Shown in pieces: positions 15,108 through 23,248 of a stretch of 29,138 nt of DNA. Source of the DNA: JADFUZ01 sp034430415. GTDB lineage: Bacteria; Chloroflexota; Dehalococcoidia; GIF9; AB-539-J10. Under the pieces are notes generated by a model, which saw nothing but the letters and a program-made list of their open reading frames with translations, did not search any database and was not told where the DNA came from. Location: assembly GCA_034430415.1 (NCBI GenBank), contig DAOUEN010000126.1, positions 1-29,138 on the forward strand, given 5' to 3'. Position 1 is the first letter of the stretch; every line of letters starts with the position of its first letter. The position numbers and the translations under genes are program-made.

Positions 15108-15656
15108 ATGAAAGCAGTTACTAGAGAGACCAACAAGAGGGTCAAAGTCGATGCCTCCGATCTGGAGCTACAGGAGCGGCTAATGACTATTGATCGTGTG
15201 ATCAAGGTGGTCAAAGGCGGCAGAAGACTCCGCTTCCGGGCCCTGCTGGTGATTGGAGATGGCCAGGGGCATGTGGGACTCGGACTGGCCAAGGCAACCG
15301 GGGTTCCGGAGGCTATCCGCAAGGCCGGTGCTGTGGCGCGAAAGGAGTTGATAGAGGTTCCCATTGTGAGTGGCACTGTTCCTCACGTAATCCTTGCCAA
15401 GTTCGGGGCATCCAAGGTTCTGCTTAAGCCGGCGAAGCCTGGCGGCGGCATGATTGCCAGCCATACCGTTCGTGCGGTGCTTGAATTGGCGGGCATAACG
15501 GACGTCATCTGCAAGTCTCTTGGTAGTTCTAATCCTGTCAACGTGGCCAAGGCGACTATGGTCGCTCTTGGTAGCTTGCGGAAAACTGGGAAGGCCTTTA
15601 CGAAGGACGAGAGTGCCTTCATGGTTGAGAAGGAGGAGGAGAGTGAAGCAGAGTGA
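15108..15656 (+). CDS. rpsE: 30S ribosomal protein S5
   Basis: S5 is at the mRNA entry site and affects decoding fidelity. The 182-aa product has VVKGGRRLRFRALLVIGDG and GHVGLGLAKATGVPEAIRKA, then the second domain GGGMIASHTVRAVLELAG and NPVNVAKATMVAL. It ends in an acidic tail (EKEEESEAE) whose codons supply the ribosome-binding site of rplO. It overlaps rplO by 14 bases, leaving no room for rpmD, which normally lies between. Confidence 0.98.
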   Translation: MKAVTRETNKRVKVDASDLELQERLMTIDRVIKVVKGGRRLRFRALLVIGDGQGHVGLGLAKATGVPEAIRKAGAVARKELIEVPIVSGTVPHVILAKFGASKVLLKPAKPGGGMIASHTVRAVLELAGITDVICKSLGSSNPVNVAKATMVALGSLRKTGKAFTKDESAFMVEKEEESEAE

Positions 15657-16086
15657 AGTGAGGCCGTCTGCAGGCTCCAAACACAAGGCGAAGAGAGTCG
15701 GACGTGGGGATGGGAGCGGCCATGGTACCTATTCGGGTCGGGGTTGCAAGGGGCAGAAGTCTCGTTCTGGTGGTGGTGTGCGCCTCGGATTCGAGGGTGG
15801 CCAGTTGCCTCTGATAAAACGGTTGCCCCGAAAGAGGGGTTTCACCAATATCTTCAAGACCGGATATGATGTTGTCAACGTGGGTAAGCTCAATATCTTC
15901 CCAGCGGGAAGCGAGGTGAACGCCAAGGAACTGTTTGAAGCAAGCCTGGTCAAGTCCATCTCTCGTCCCATCAAGATCCTGGGTACCGGTGATGTTGATC
16001 GCACTTTGGTAGTTAAGGCTGACAGATTCTCGACTGCTGCCGAGAGAAAGATCACCGCTGCCGGAGGAAGGGTAGAGAGGCCCTAG
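15643..16086 (+). CDS. rplO: 50S ribosomal protein L15
   Basis: L15 is a late-assembly 50S protein. The 147-aa product starts MKQSEVRPSAGSKHKAKRVG and contains the glycine-rich GTYSGRGCKGQKSRSGGG and FEGGQLPLIKRLPRKRGF. The open frame runs further upstream within rpsE, but the GTG at 15643 has AGGAGG about 6 bases before it and gives the normal length. secY follows after 1 base. Confidence 0.96.
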   Translation: MKQSEVRPSAGSKHKAKRVGRGDGSGHGTYSGRGCKGQKSRSGGGVRLGFEGGQLPLIKRLPRKRGFTNIFKTGYDVVNVGKLNIFPAGSEVNAKELFEASLVKSISRPIKILGTGDVDRTLVVKADRFSTAAERKITAAGGRVERP

Positions 16087-16087
16087 A

Positions 16088-17407
16088 ATGCAGCGCAAGG
16101 AGAGTCAACCACGCCTTATTCAGGCGATGAGAGATGCGTTCTCGTTGCCAGATCTGAGGCGCAGGCTCCTTTTTACCTTTGGAATTCTGGTAGTCTTCCG
16201 TTTTCTGGTTCACGTCCCTTTGCCTGGGGTAGACCTCGACGCACTACAGAATTTCTTTGAGCAGAATCAGCTTCTTGGTATGCTTGACCTCTTCAGTGGC
16301 GGCGCTATGAAGAACTTCAGCATCGCTGCCATGGGTGTCTATCCGTATATCACCTCTTCTATCATCATGCAGCTACTGGTTCCTGTTATCCCCAGCCTGC
16401 AAGCTTTATCTCAGCAGGGAGAAGCTGGGCAGAGGAAGATAAACCGCATTACCCACCTTCTGACTGTGCCTTTGGCGGGTCTTCAGGGTTACAGTCAACT
16501 GGCACTGCTGAGCAGTCAGGATATTGTGGGGCACCTTGAGCCCTTGAGCATCGCCGCCATAGTGGTATCCATGACTGCTGGCACGATACTCCTTGTCTGG
16601 CTGGGAGAATTGATCACTGAGCGGGGCATTGGGAATGGGATATCCATAATAATCTTCGGTGGAATCGTGGCCAGCCTCGCAGAGATGGTTGTGCGTGGGG
16701 AACTGGCCTGGAAGACAGATCCTCTGGGGTTGATAGCCTTCGTAATAGTCGGCGCGGCTACCCTGGTAGTTATCGTCATGTTCATTGAAGCCCACCGCCG
16801 TATCCCCGTTCAATACGCCCGCAGCAGTTTCCGTGCTGGCCGCATGTTTCGGCAGTCGGGCTCAACCTATATTCCGCTGCGGGTAAACACCGCTGGAATG
16901 ATCCCTATTATTTTTGCCATAGCGCTTATGCAGTTCCCCAGGCTACTAGCCAGCTATTTCATGAATCCCATCGGCCAGGACCCAAATTTCTGGAATGGGG
17001 TCTACCGCATCTTCGATTCTGGAGCGAGTGCCCCTCTGGGTCTGGTCTACTGGGGAACATACTTCTTTCTGGTGATGGGCTTCGCTTTCTTCTACACCAT
17101 GATTGTGTTTGAACAGATGAACCTGCCCAAGACTCTGCAGCAGCACGGAGGGTTTGTCCCTGGAGTCCGTCCGGGAAAGACCACTGCCGAGTACCTGGAC
17201 GGAATCATGAAGCGCCTGACTTTCGGAGGCGCTCTCTTTCTAGGTCTGGTGGCGATAATGCCATTCATTGCTCGGGGAATCACGGGTGTTACGGTGTTGA
17301 CGATTTCGAGCACCGCTATGCTTATCGCTGTTGGTGTTGCCCTGGATACCATGAAGCAGTTGGAATCCCAGCTGACAATGCGCCGGTATGACGGCTTCTT
17401 GAAGTAA
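16088..17407 (+). CDS. secY: Preprotein translocase subunit SecY
   Basis: SecY forms the protein-conducting channel of the Sec translocon with SecE and SecG. The 439-aa product is full length and has about ten hydrophobic segments. Family motifs include FRFLVHVPLPGVD in the first segment, LDLFSGGAMKNFSIAAMGVYPYITSSII (about residues 61-88), and PVQYARSS in the cytosolic loop before segment six. It is the last spc-operon membrane component and is followed after 25 bases by adk. Confidence 0.98.
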   Translation: MQRKESQPRLIQAMRDAFSLPDLRRRLLFTFGILVVFRFLVHVPLPGVDLDALQNFFEQNQLLGMLDLFSGGAMKNFSIAAMGVYPYITSSIIMQLLVPVIPSLQALSQQGEAGQRKINRITHLLTVPLAGLQGYSQLALLSSQDIVGHLEPLSIAAIVVSMTAGTILLVWLGELITERGIGNGISIIIFGGIVASLAEMVVRGELAWKTDPLGLIAFVIVGAATLVVIVMFIEAHRRIPVQYARSSFRAGRMFRQSGSTYIPLRVNTAGMIPIIFAIALMQFPRLLASYFMNPIGQDPNFWNGVYRIFDSGASAPLGLVYWGTYFFLVMGFAFFYTMIVFEQMNLPKTLQQHGGFVPGVRPGKTTAEYLDGIMKRLTFGGALFLGLVAIMPFIARGITGVTVLTISSTAMLIAVGVALDTMKQLESQLTMRRYDGFLK

Positions 17408-17432
17408 GCAGGGGAACACGGGAAGACACTAG

Positions 17433-18086
17433 ATGTACGTTGTCTTGCTGGGTGCTCCAGGAGCAGGGAAGGGTACCCAGGCGTCTGTCCTGTCCAGGGA
17501 GATGAACCTGCCTCACGTAGCCTCTGGCGACCTATTCCGAGAGGCATTGCAGAGCAGAACTGAGCTGGGAATCCTGGCCGAATCCTACATGGAGAAGGGC
17601 GAGTTGGTCCCTGATGAGATAACCATCAATATGATTCTTGAGAGAATCGCTCTGCCTGATTGTGCCTCTGGGTGCCTCTTCGATGGCTTCCCTCGAACCT
17701 TGGATCAAGCCGAGGCATTGGATAAGCGTCTTGTCGAGTTGAATAGAAGCATCGACAGGGCTGTGTACATTGATGTGCCTGAGGACGAGCTTGTGAAACG
17801 GCTCAGTGGGCGATGGATATGTAGGAATTGCCAGACACCTTACCATATGCTGACATCGCCGCCCCGAGCGCCAGGGAAATGCGACAGCTGTGGCGGTGAA
17901 CTGTATCAGCGGCCTGATGATCAGGAGGAGACGGTGAGAGAGCGATTGAAGGTTTTCCTCTCCCAGACCGTCCCTATCCTCGACTACTATAGAAAACAGC
18001 ACAAACTGGTTGAGGTGGATGGCTGCAGAGGAATTCAGGAGCTGGCCGGGGAAATGCTCTCTCTGCTCAAGACGAGGGAAGAGTGA
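17433..18086 (+). CDS. adk: Adenylate kinase with zinc-binding lid
   Basis: Adenylate kinase interconverts ATP, ADP and AMP. The 217-aa long-form enzyme has the P-loop GAPGAGKGTQ at 7-16, the AMP-binding helix SGDLFREAL, and FDGFPRTLDQA. The lid carries four cysteines (C130, C133, C150, C153), the structural zinc form seen in many Gram-positive and anaerobic bacteria. It follows secY, as in many genomes, and its stop codon overlaps the start of map. Confidence 0.97.
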   Translation: MYVVLLGAPGAGKGTQASVLSREMNLPHVASGDLFREALQSRTELGILAESYMEKGELVPDEITINMILERIALPDCASGCLFDGFPRTLDQAEALDKRLVELNRSIDRAVYIDVPEDELVKRLSGRWICRNCQTPYHMLTSPPRAPGKCDSCGGELYQRPDDQEETVRERLKVFLSQTVPILDYYRKQHKLVEVDGCRGIQELAGEMLSLLKTREE

Positions 18087-18823
18087 TGATCATTGTGAAA
18101 TCTGCCGAGGAAGTAGCCATCATGCGGCAGTGCGGCAGGATCCTGGCAGCTATTCTGGATATATTGAGAACGGAGACAAGAGTGGGGATCAGTACCCAGC
18201 AGTTGAACGTAGTTATGGCAGAAGAGTCGAAGAAAAGAGGTGGCAGGCCATCTTTTAAGAACTACCACGGGTTTCCGGCAAATCTATGCGTCTCCGTTAA
18301 TGACGAGATAGTACACGGCATTCCTGGTGAGCGGACGCTGCGTGAGGGGGACATTGTCTCTCTGGACGCCGGGATCTTCTACAATGGCTTTCACACTGAC
18401 GCGGCCATAACTGTGGGGGTGGGGAGCATAAGTCAGCAGGCCAGGGATCTCATATCGGCGGCGGAAGCCAGCTTGACCGCTGGCATTGCCCAGGCCAAAT
18501 GCGGCGCACATGTGGGAGATGTGTCAATGGCCATTCAAGAATGTGCTGAGTCAAGAGGCTTTTCTGTGGTCAGGGAATACACCGGACATGGTGTAGGCAG
18601 AGAGTTGCACGAGGATCCGGCGGTTCCCAATTTCGGCTTGAACAAGGGTCCTTTGCTTCGTAAGGGCATGACTCTGGCTATTGAACCGATGGTAAACGCT
18701 GGCGATTGGTGTACCAAGTTGGCTCCCAACCAATGGACTGTGCTGACGGCTGATGGGAGCCTTTCGGCGCATTTTGAACACAGCATTGCCATTACGGATG
18801 AGGAAGCTGAGGTACTCACTTAG
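18086..18823 (+). CDS. map: Methionine aminopeptidase, type I
   Basis: MetAP removes the initiator methionine from nascent proteins. In the 245-aa product the five metal ligands are D94, D105, H168, E200 and E231, and the substrate-pocket histidine is H78 (DEIVHGIPG). There is no N-terminal zinc-finger extension, so it is the short type Ia. Start may be ATG 18086 or GTG 18083; both touch the adk stop, and GAGGGAA lies just upstream. It stands between adk and infA as in many bacteria. Confidence 0.97.
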   Translation: MIIVKSAEEVAIMRQCGRILAAILDILRTETRVGISTQQLNVVMAEESKKRGGRPSFKNYHGFPANLCVSVNDEIVHGIPGERTLREGDIVSLDAGIFYNGFHTDAAITVGVGSISQQARDLISAAEASLTAGIAQAKCGAHVGDVSMAIQECAESRGFSVVREYTGHGVGRELHEDPAVPNFGLNKGPLLRKGMTLAIEPMVNAGDWCTKLAPNQWTVLTADGSLSAHFEHSIAITDEEAEVLT

Positions 18824-18831
18824 AGGAGGAT

Positions 18832-19050
18832 ATGGCCAAGACGGAGAAGATAGAGGTCGAGGGCAAGGTGACTGTGTGTCTGCCCAATACTATGTTTCGT
18901 GTTGGGCTGGCTAACGGCCATACGGTGCTGGCTCATATCTCGGGTAGGATGAGAAAGCACTACATCAAGATTCTACCTGGCGACAGGGTCTTGGTGGAGC
19001 TTTCGCCTTATGATTTGAGCCGGGGTAGGGTCACCTATCGACTCAAGTAG
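18832..19050 (+). CDS. infA: Translation initiation factor IF-1
   Basis: IF-1 is an OB-fold protein that occupies the 30S A site during initiation. The 72-aa product has the family core VEGKVTVCLPNTMFRVGLAN, HISGRMRKHYIKILPGDRV and ELSPYDLSRGRVTYR. GAGGA lies upstream of the ATG. It is followed by a 66-base interval holding a strong promoter for the alpha-operon genes. Confidence 0.98.
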   Translation: MAKTEKIEVEGKVTVCLPNTMFRVGLANGHTVLAHISGRMRKHYIKILPGDRVLVELSPYDLSRGRVTYRLK

Positions 19051-19059
19051 CTTTAGTCT

Positions 19060-19088
19060 TTGACAGTTTGCTAGGAATCGGCTAATAT
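19060..19088 (+). promoter_or_regulatory. Near-consensus internal promoter before rpmJ and the alpha operon
   Basis: TTGACA (19060-19065), 17 bases, then TAATAT (19083-19088). Predicted transcription start is near 19095, about 22 bases before rpmJ. It would let rpmJ-rpsM-rpsK-rpsD-rpoA-rplQ and genes beyond be transcribed independently of the promoter at 4034. Confidence 0.8.
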
Positions 19089-19116
19089 TACACGGTTTTG
19101 TTTCTCGTGATTGAAA

Positions 19117-19230
19117 ATGAAGGTAAGTTCTTCAGTAAAGCGGCGTTGCAGTAAGTGCAAGATAGTCAGAAGGAAGGGAGTTGTCAGGGTTCTCTGTACG
19201 AATCCAAGGCACAAGCAGAGGCAGGGCTAA
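19117..19230 (+). CDS. rpmJ: 50S ribosomal protein L36 (zinc form)
   Basis: L36 is the smallest 50S protein, stabilising 23S rRNA domains near L6 and L16. The 37-aa product begins MKVSSSVKRRCSKCK and has the zinc ligands C11, C14, C27 and H32, with the typical basic C-terminal end RHKQRQG. Its ATG lacks a clear Shine-Dalgarno. It is in the usual infA-rpmJ-rpsM order. Confidence 0.97.
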   Translation: MKVSSSVKRRCSKCKIVRRKGVVRVLCTNPRHKQRQG

Positions 19231-19277
19231 TTCCCTCAGGAAAGTCATCCACCGCATTGTTTGATTAGTAGTAGTCA

Positions 19278-19667
19278 ATGGCACGCATCGCTGGGGTAGA
19301 TCTTCCTAAGGGCAAACCAATCAAGGTTGCCCTGCAATATGTTTATGGCATTGGTCCTGCGTTGAGCCAGACGATTCTGACAGCTGCCGAGGTTGCTCCA
19401 GACATCAAGGTCAAGGACCTTTCTGAGGAGCAGGTCAGCCATCTCCGCGGCGTCGTTGACAAGCAGTGTAAGGTTGAAGGCGACCTCAGGCGGGAAGTTC
19501 AGTTCAACGTAAAGCGCCTCATTGATACTGGTTGTTATAGGGGAATGAGGCACCGCATGAGTCTGCCTGCTCATGGTCAGAGGACGCGCACCAATGCTCG
19601 CACCAGAAGAGGTGCAAGGAAGACGGTAGCTGGGAGAGGACAGAGGCGTGGTGTAGCTAAGAAATAG
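19278..19667 (+). CDS. rpsM: 30S ribosomal protein S13
   Basis: S13 is a 30S head protein that contacts P-site tRNA and forms bridges to the 50S. The 129-aa product has MARIAGVDLPKGKPIKVAL, YVYGIGPALSQ and the basic tail with GQRTRTNARTRRGARKTVAG. No strong Shine-Dalgarno precedes the ATG. It is followed by rpsK after 15 bases. Confidence 0.98.
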   Translation: MARIAGVDLPKGKPIKVALQYVYGIGPALSQTILTAAEVAPDIKVKDLSEEQVSHLRGVVDKQCKVEGDLRREVQFNVKRLIDTGCYRGMRHRMSLPAHGQRTRTNARTRRGARKTVAGRGQRRGVAKK

Positions 19668-19682
19668 GTGGTTTGTAGCTAG

Positions 19683-20075
19683 ATGCCAAAGAAGAAGAGA
19701 ACCAAGCCGGGCAAAAAGATACGTAGGGGAATCGTTGAGGGCAGAGCTTATATCCAGTCTACCTTCAACAACACCATTGTTACCATTGCTGATCTTGAGG
19801 GCAACGTGATTTCCTGGGGAAGTTCGGGCAAGGCTGGGTTCAAGGGCTCGAAGAAGGGTACTCCGTACGCCGCCCAACTGGCTGCCCAGGGAGCAGGACG
19901 TGAGGCGTCTAACGGCGGCCTGCGTCGCATCGAGGTTTACATCAAGGGCCCCGGCAGTGGCCGTGAAGCTGCTATCCGTGCCTTGCAGGCTTCAGGTCTT
20001 ACCGTGACCGGGATTAGAGATGTGACTCCTATTCCTCATGACGGTTGCCGTCCTCGTGGTAGGAGGAAGGTGTAG
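19683..20075 (+). CDS. rpsK: 30S ribosomal protein S11
   Basis: S11 lies on the 30S platform beside the Shine-Dalgarno helix. The 130-aa product contains GRAYIQSTFNNTIVTIADL, SSGKAGFKGSKKGTPYAAQ and the C-terminal PIPHDGCRPRGRRKV. The N-terminus is lysine/arginine rich. It is followed 3 bases later by rpsD. Confidence 0.98.
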   Translation: MPKKKRTKPGKKIRRGIVEGRAYIQSTFNNTIVTIADLEGNVISWGSSGKAGFKGSKKGTPYAAQLAAQGAGREASNGGLRRIEVYIKGPGSGREAAIRALQASGLTVTGIRDVTPIPHDGCRPRGRRKV

Positions 20076-20078
20076 GGT

Positions 20079-20708
20079 ATGGCGCGCTACATCGGCCCCG
20101 TCTGTCACCAGTGTCGGCACCTTGGTGAGAAACTCATGCTCAAAGGGCAGAGGTGTTCCTCCTCCAAATGCCCGCTAGAGAAGAGGAGCGCCCGCCCCAA
20201 AGAGCGCTCCAGGACTCGACGGCGCAGAGAATCCGAGCGTGCATTACAGTTGAAAGAAAAGCAGAAGGTTCGTTTCAGCTATGGTGTCTTGGAAAGGCAG
20301 TTTCGCCGCTTTTTTGCTGAGGCCAAGAAGGCTCCTGGTAGTACGGGAGAGAACATTATCGTATTGATGGAGAGACGGCTGGACAATGTAGTCTATAGTC
20401 TGGGCTTCGCCTCTTCTCGTGCTCAGGCCAGGCAAGTAGTCCGGCACGGTCATATCTGTGTCAATGGACGAAAAGTCAATATCCCTTCCTATCTGGCCGA
20501 GTCTGGAGATGTCATCACGTGGCGCGAGGGAAGCGTCAGGACCGGATACTACAAGAGGCTAGCTGAAGAAATCAAGGGGAGGAGCACCCCTGGCTGGCTG
20601 AGCTTGAATGAACAGCGAATGATAGGCAATGTCTTGGCTTTGCCTGGCAAGGATGATATCGATCCCAGGTTCAATGGCAAGGTTATCGTTGAGTATTATT
20701 CAAGGTGA
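20079..20708 (+). CDS. rpsD: 30S ribosomal protein S4 (zinc form)
   Basis: S4 nucleates 30S assembly and, in several bacteria, represses the alpha operon. The 209-aa product has four cysteines near the N-terminus (C9, C12, C26, C31), the zinc-binding version, then the S4 RNA-binding domain with RLDNVVYSLGFASSRAQARQ and VRHGHICVNGRKVNIPS. It ends in NGKVIVEYYSR. It directly precedes rpoA. Confidence 0.98.
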   Translation: MARYIGPVCHQCRHLGEKLMLKGQRCSSSKCPLEKRSARPKERSRTRRRRESERALQLKEKQKVRFSYGVLERQFRRFFAEAKKAPGSTGENIIVLMERRLDNVVYSLGFASSRAQARQVVRHGHICVNGRKVNIPSYLAESGDVITWREGSVRTGYYKRLAEEIKGRSTPGWLSLNEQRMIGNVLALPGKDDIDPRFNGKVIVEYYSR

Positions 20709-20728
20709 GTTGAAGGAGGCCCCATCCC

Positions 20729-21679
20729 TTGCATAGTCTATCTATCCCCAGCGTGAAGTGTGTTGAGAACGTCAACAACTACGGGCGTTTTACCGCTGAG
20801 CCTCTGCGGGCGGGCTTCGGCACCACCTTGGGCAACGCCATGCGCCGGATACTTCTCAGTGCCCTGCCGGGGGCTGCCGTAACCTGGATCAAGATTGAAG
20901 GAATCCAGCACGAGTTCACCTGCATTCCTCACGTGAAGGAAGATGTCACGGAGTTCTTGCTCAACGTCAAGGAGCTGAGGTTGAAGTCCCTCTCCCGCCA
21001 ACCGGGAATGTTGACTCTGGATGCAAAGGGCGAAGGCGAAATCTGCGCTGCTGATATAGGGCAGACGGTAGATTTCGAAGTGGTCAATCCCGATATGCGC
21101 CTAGCTACACTGGATTCTCCCGAGGCTGAGCTGCGCGTAGAGTTTAATGTGGAATTGGGCAGAGGCTATGTACCTGCTCAATCGATGGGCGACCTGCTAC
21201 CCGTGGGGGCTTTGCCTCTGGACGCTATTTACACGCCAGTTCGCAAAGCCAATTTCTCGGTGGAATCGGTGAGGCCTGGTGAAGAGAAGAGTCCGGAGAG
21301 GCTCATCCTGGAAGTCTGGTCCGATGGCACCATTTCTCCGTGGGAAGCGGTTAGCCAGAGTGCTGATATCCTGATTGACCAACTATCCTCTTTCAGGGAA
21401 CTGCAAATCGCGGCGGCGGAGCAGGTGGGTGAAATCGACGGTCTGTCGATTTCTCCTGAGAAGTACAATATGCCTTTGGCGGAGTTGGGCCTATCGACTC
21501 GTGCCTACAACAGTCTGAGGAGAGGAGATATACTGACTCTGGGACAACTGCTGGAGAGAAGCAGGGCGGGATTGCCGCCTCTGCCTGGCTTTGGGGCGAA
21601 GTCTCATGGGGAAGTGGAAGAGGTGCTGGCGGGGTTGGGATATCCCGTTGGGCCAAAAGCGAAAGGGAAAACGAAGTGA
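20729..21679 (+). CDS. rpoA: DNA-directed RNA polymerase alpha subunit
   Basis: The alpha dimer scaffolds RNA polymerase assembly and its C-terminal domain contacts promoter DNA and regulators. The 316-aa product has the N-terminal dimerisation domain with GRFTAEPLRAGFGTTLGNAM and RRILLSALPGAAVT, then a linker, then a C-terminal domain from about residue 250 with LSTRAYNSLRRGDI and LPGFGAKSHGEVEEVL. The TTG at 20729 is preceded by GGAGG 9 bases upstream. It ends with a 4-base GTGA overlap with rplQ. Confidence 0.97.
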   Translation: MHSLSIPSVKCVENVNNYGRFTAEPLRAGFGTTLGNAMRRILLSALPGAAVTWIKIEGIQHEFTCIPHVKEDVTEFLLNVKELRLKSLSRQPGMLTLDAKGEGEICAADIGQTVDFEVVNPDMRLATLDSPEAELRVEFNVELGRGYVPAQSMGDLLPVGALPLDAIYTPVRKANFSVESVRPGEEKSPERLILEVWSDGTISPWEAVSQSADILIDQLSSFRELQIAAAEQVGEIDGLSISPEKYNMPLAELGLSTRAYNSLRRGDILTLGQLLERSRAGLPPLPGFGAKSHGEVEEVLAGLGYPVGPKAKGKTK

Positions 21680-22032
21680 GGCATCGGATAGCCGGACGGA
21701 GACTGAGCAGGCCTACTGGTCACCGGTGGTCCCTGTACCGGAATCAGGTGACCACGCTCTTGGAGCACGAGCGCATGATTACTACTGAAGCCAAGGCCAA
21801 GGAAATCCGCAGCTTGGCTGAGAAGATGATCACTCTGGGTAAGGATGGTAGCCTTGCTTCAAGAAGAAGGGCTTTGCAGTTCATAGTGGACAAGAGGGTG
21901 GTCGAGAAGCTCTTCGGCGAGGTTGCTCCGAGGTTTGCTGATCGCGCCGGCGGCTACACCCGCTTGGTGAAGCTAGGGCCTCGCCGTGGTGATAACGCTA
22001 GCATGGCTCAAATCGAACTGGTTGAGCGGTGA
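21676..22032 (+). CDS. rplQ: 50S ribosomal protein L17
   Basis: L17 sits at the tunnel exit region of the 50S subunit. The 118-aa product has MRHRIAGRRLSRPTGHRWSL, the conserved LLEHERMITTEAKAKEIRSL and the C-terminal GGYTRLVKLGPRRGDNASMA. The start GTG shares GTGA with the rpoA stop, and its own stop shares GTGA with truA, so translation is probably coupled on both sides. Confidence 0.98.
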   Translation: MRHRIAGRRLSRPTGHRWSLYRNQVTTLLEHERMITTEAKAKEIRSLAEKMITLGKDGSLASRRRALQFIVDKRVVEKLFGEVAPRFADRAGGYTRLVKLGPRRGDNASMAQIELVER

Positions 22033-22820
22033 GCCTCACTAGGTTTGTTCTAGTTGTAGAGTACAATGGCACACGCTACCATGGCTTCCAGTGGCAGACT
22101 GGCCTGCCCACCATTCAAGCCGAGCTTGAGCGGGCTGTCAGCGAGCTTTGTGGACAGAGCAGCCGGGTGATATCAGCCAGCAGGACTGATGCTGGCGTGC
22201 ATGCCAAAGGTCAAGTGGTGAGTTTCCGGACAAGCGCTGCGATGAGTACAATGACTCTGGTCAAGGGGTTGAACCATTACCTGCCCAGCGATGTTGCGGT
22301 CAAAGCGGCTTACACGGTTGGTGATGGCTTCAAGGTTCGACGCGATGCTCTGAGTCGGGAGTATTGCTACCATATCCTGAATAGCCCGACAAGATCGCCA
22401 TTCAGTGAGATGTTTGCGCTGTTTATGCCCAAGACGCTGGATATCGAGACCATGCGGCAGGCATGTCAGATGATGGTAGGCGAACACGATTTTGCCTCTT
22501 TCGCTACCTCGCTGGATGATGTGGACAACACGACTCGCTGCATGTACGAAGCGAACATGGAGAAAAGAGATGAGTTTCTTGTCCTATGCATGGTGGCCAA
22601 TTCCTTCATACGTCACCAGATCCGCAATACAATGGGGCTCTTGATTAGATTGGGGTTGGGAAAGCTGAGCATTGAGCATTTCCGGTACGTCATGGAGGAG
22701 AAGCGACCTGGCCTGGCCGGCCCTACGGCCCCGGCAAAGGGCTTGTGTCTGACACGTGTTAACTATGCGAGGCCTCTTGACCAGGTGAGCGAGGCAATCC
22801 CTGACGAGGTTGGAAAGTGA
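22029..22820 (+). CDS. truA: tRNA pseudouridine(38-40) synthase
   Basis: TruA isomerises uridines 38-40 in the anticodon arm of many tRNAs. The 263-aa product has the catalytic aspartate D54 in SRTDAGVHAKGQV, the N-terminal VVEYNGTRYHGFQWQ, and the second conserved block NSFIRHQIRNTMGLL. The GTG start overlaps rplQ and its stop overlaps rplM, each by 4 bases. This placement between rplQ and rplM is common in bacteria. Confidence 0.96.
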   Translation: MSLTRFVLVVEYNGTRYHGFQWQTGLPTIQAELERAVSELCGQSSRVISASRTDAGVHAKGQVVSFRTSAAMSTMTLVKGLNHYLPSDVAVKAAYTVGDGFKVRRDALSREYCYHILNSPTRSPFSEMFALFMPKTLDIETMRQACQMMVGEHDFASFATSLDDVDNTTRCMYEANMEKRDEFLVLCMVANSFIRHQIRNTMGLLIRLGLGKLSIEHFRYVMEEKRPGLAGPTAPAKGLCLTRVNYARPLDQVSEAIPDEVGK

Positions 22821-23245
22821 ATACATATGCTACCAGAGCTAAGGATATCCAGCGTGAGTGGCACGTGGTCGATGCGGCAGGAAAGATTCTGGGCAAGCTG
22901 GCGGTTGAGGTAGCCACTTTGCTGATGGGCAAGCACAAGCCAATCCATGCTCCCAACCTTGACACCGGGGACTACGTTGTGGTGATTAACGCCGCCAAAG
23001 TGAAGGTGTCCGGCAAGAAGGCGGAGCAGAAGAGGTATTACAGGCATTCTGGATATCCTGGAGGCTTGAAGGACCCCACATTTGAGGAAGTATTCAGCAG
23101 ATATCCCACCCGCGTTATTGAGCACGCTGTGAAAGGGATGCTGCCCCACAGTCATTTGGGCAAGGACATGTTCAAGAAGCTTAGGGTCTATGCCGGAGGT
23201 GAGCATCCTCACGGTGCTCAGCTTGGCCCCAAGGAAGGATCATAG
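22817..23245 (+). CDS. rplM: 50S ribosomal protein L13
   Basis: L13 is an early assembly protein of the 50S subunit. The 142-aa product has REWHVVDAAGKILGKLAVEV, GKHKPIHAPNLDTGDYVVVI and the C-terminal KGMLPHSHLGKDMFKKLRVY with GGEHPHGAQ. The start is GTG inside the truA stop. It is paired, as nearly always, with rpsI 3 bases downstream. Confidence 0.98.
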   Translation: MNTYATRAKDIQREWHVVDAAGKILGKLAVEVATLLMGKHKPIHAPNLDTGDYVVVINAAKVKVSGKKAEQKRYYRHSGYPGGLKDPTFEEVFSRYPTRVIEHAVKGMLPHSHLGKDMFKKLRVYAGGEHPHGAQLGPKEGS

Positions 23246-23248
23246 CAT

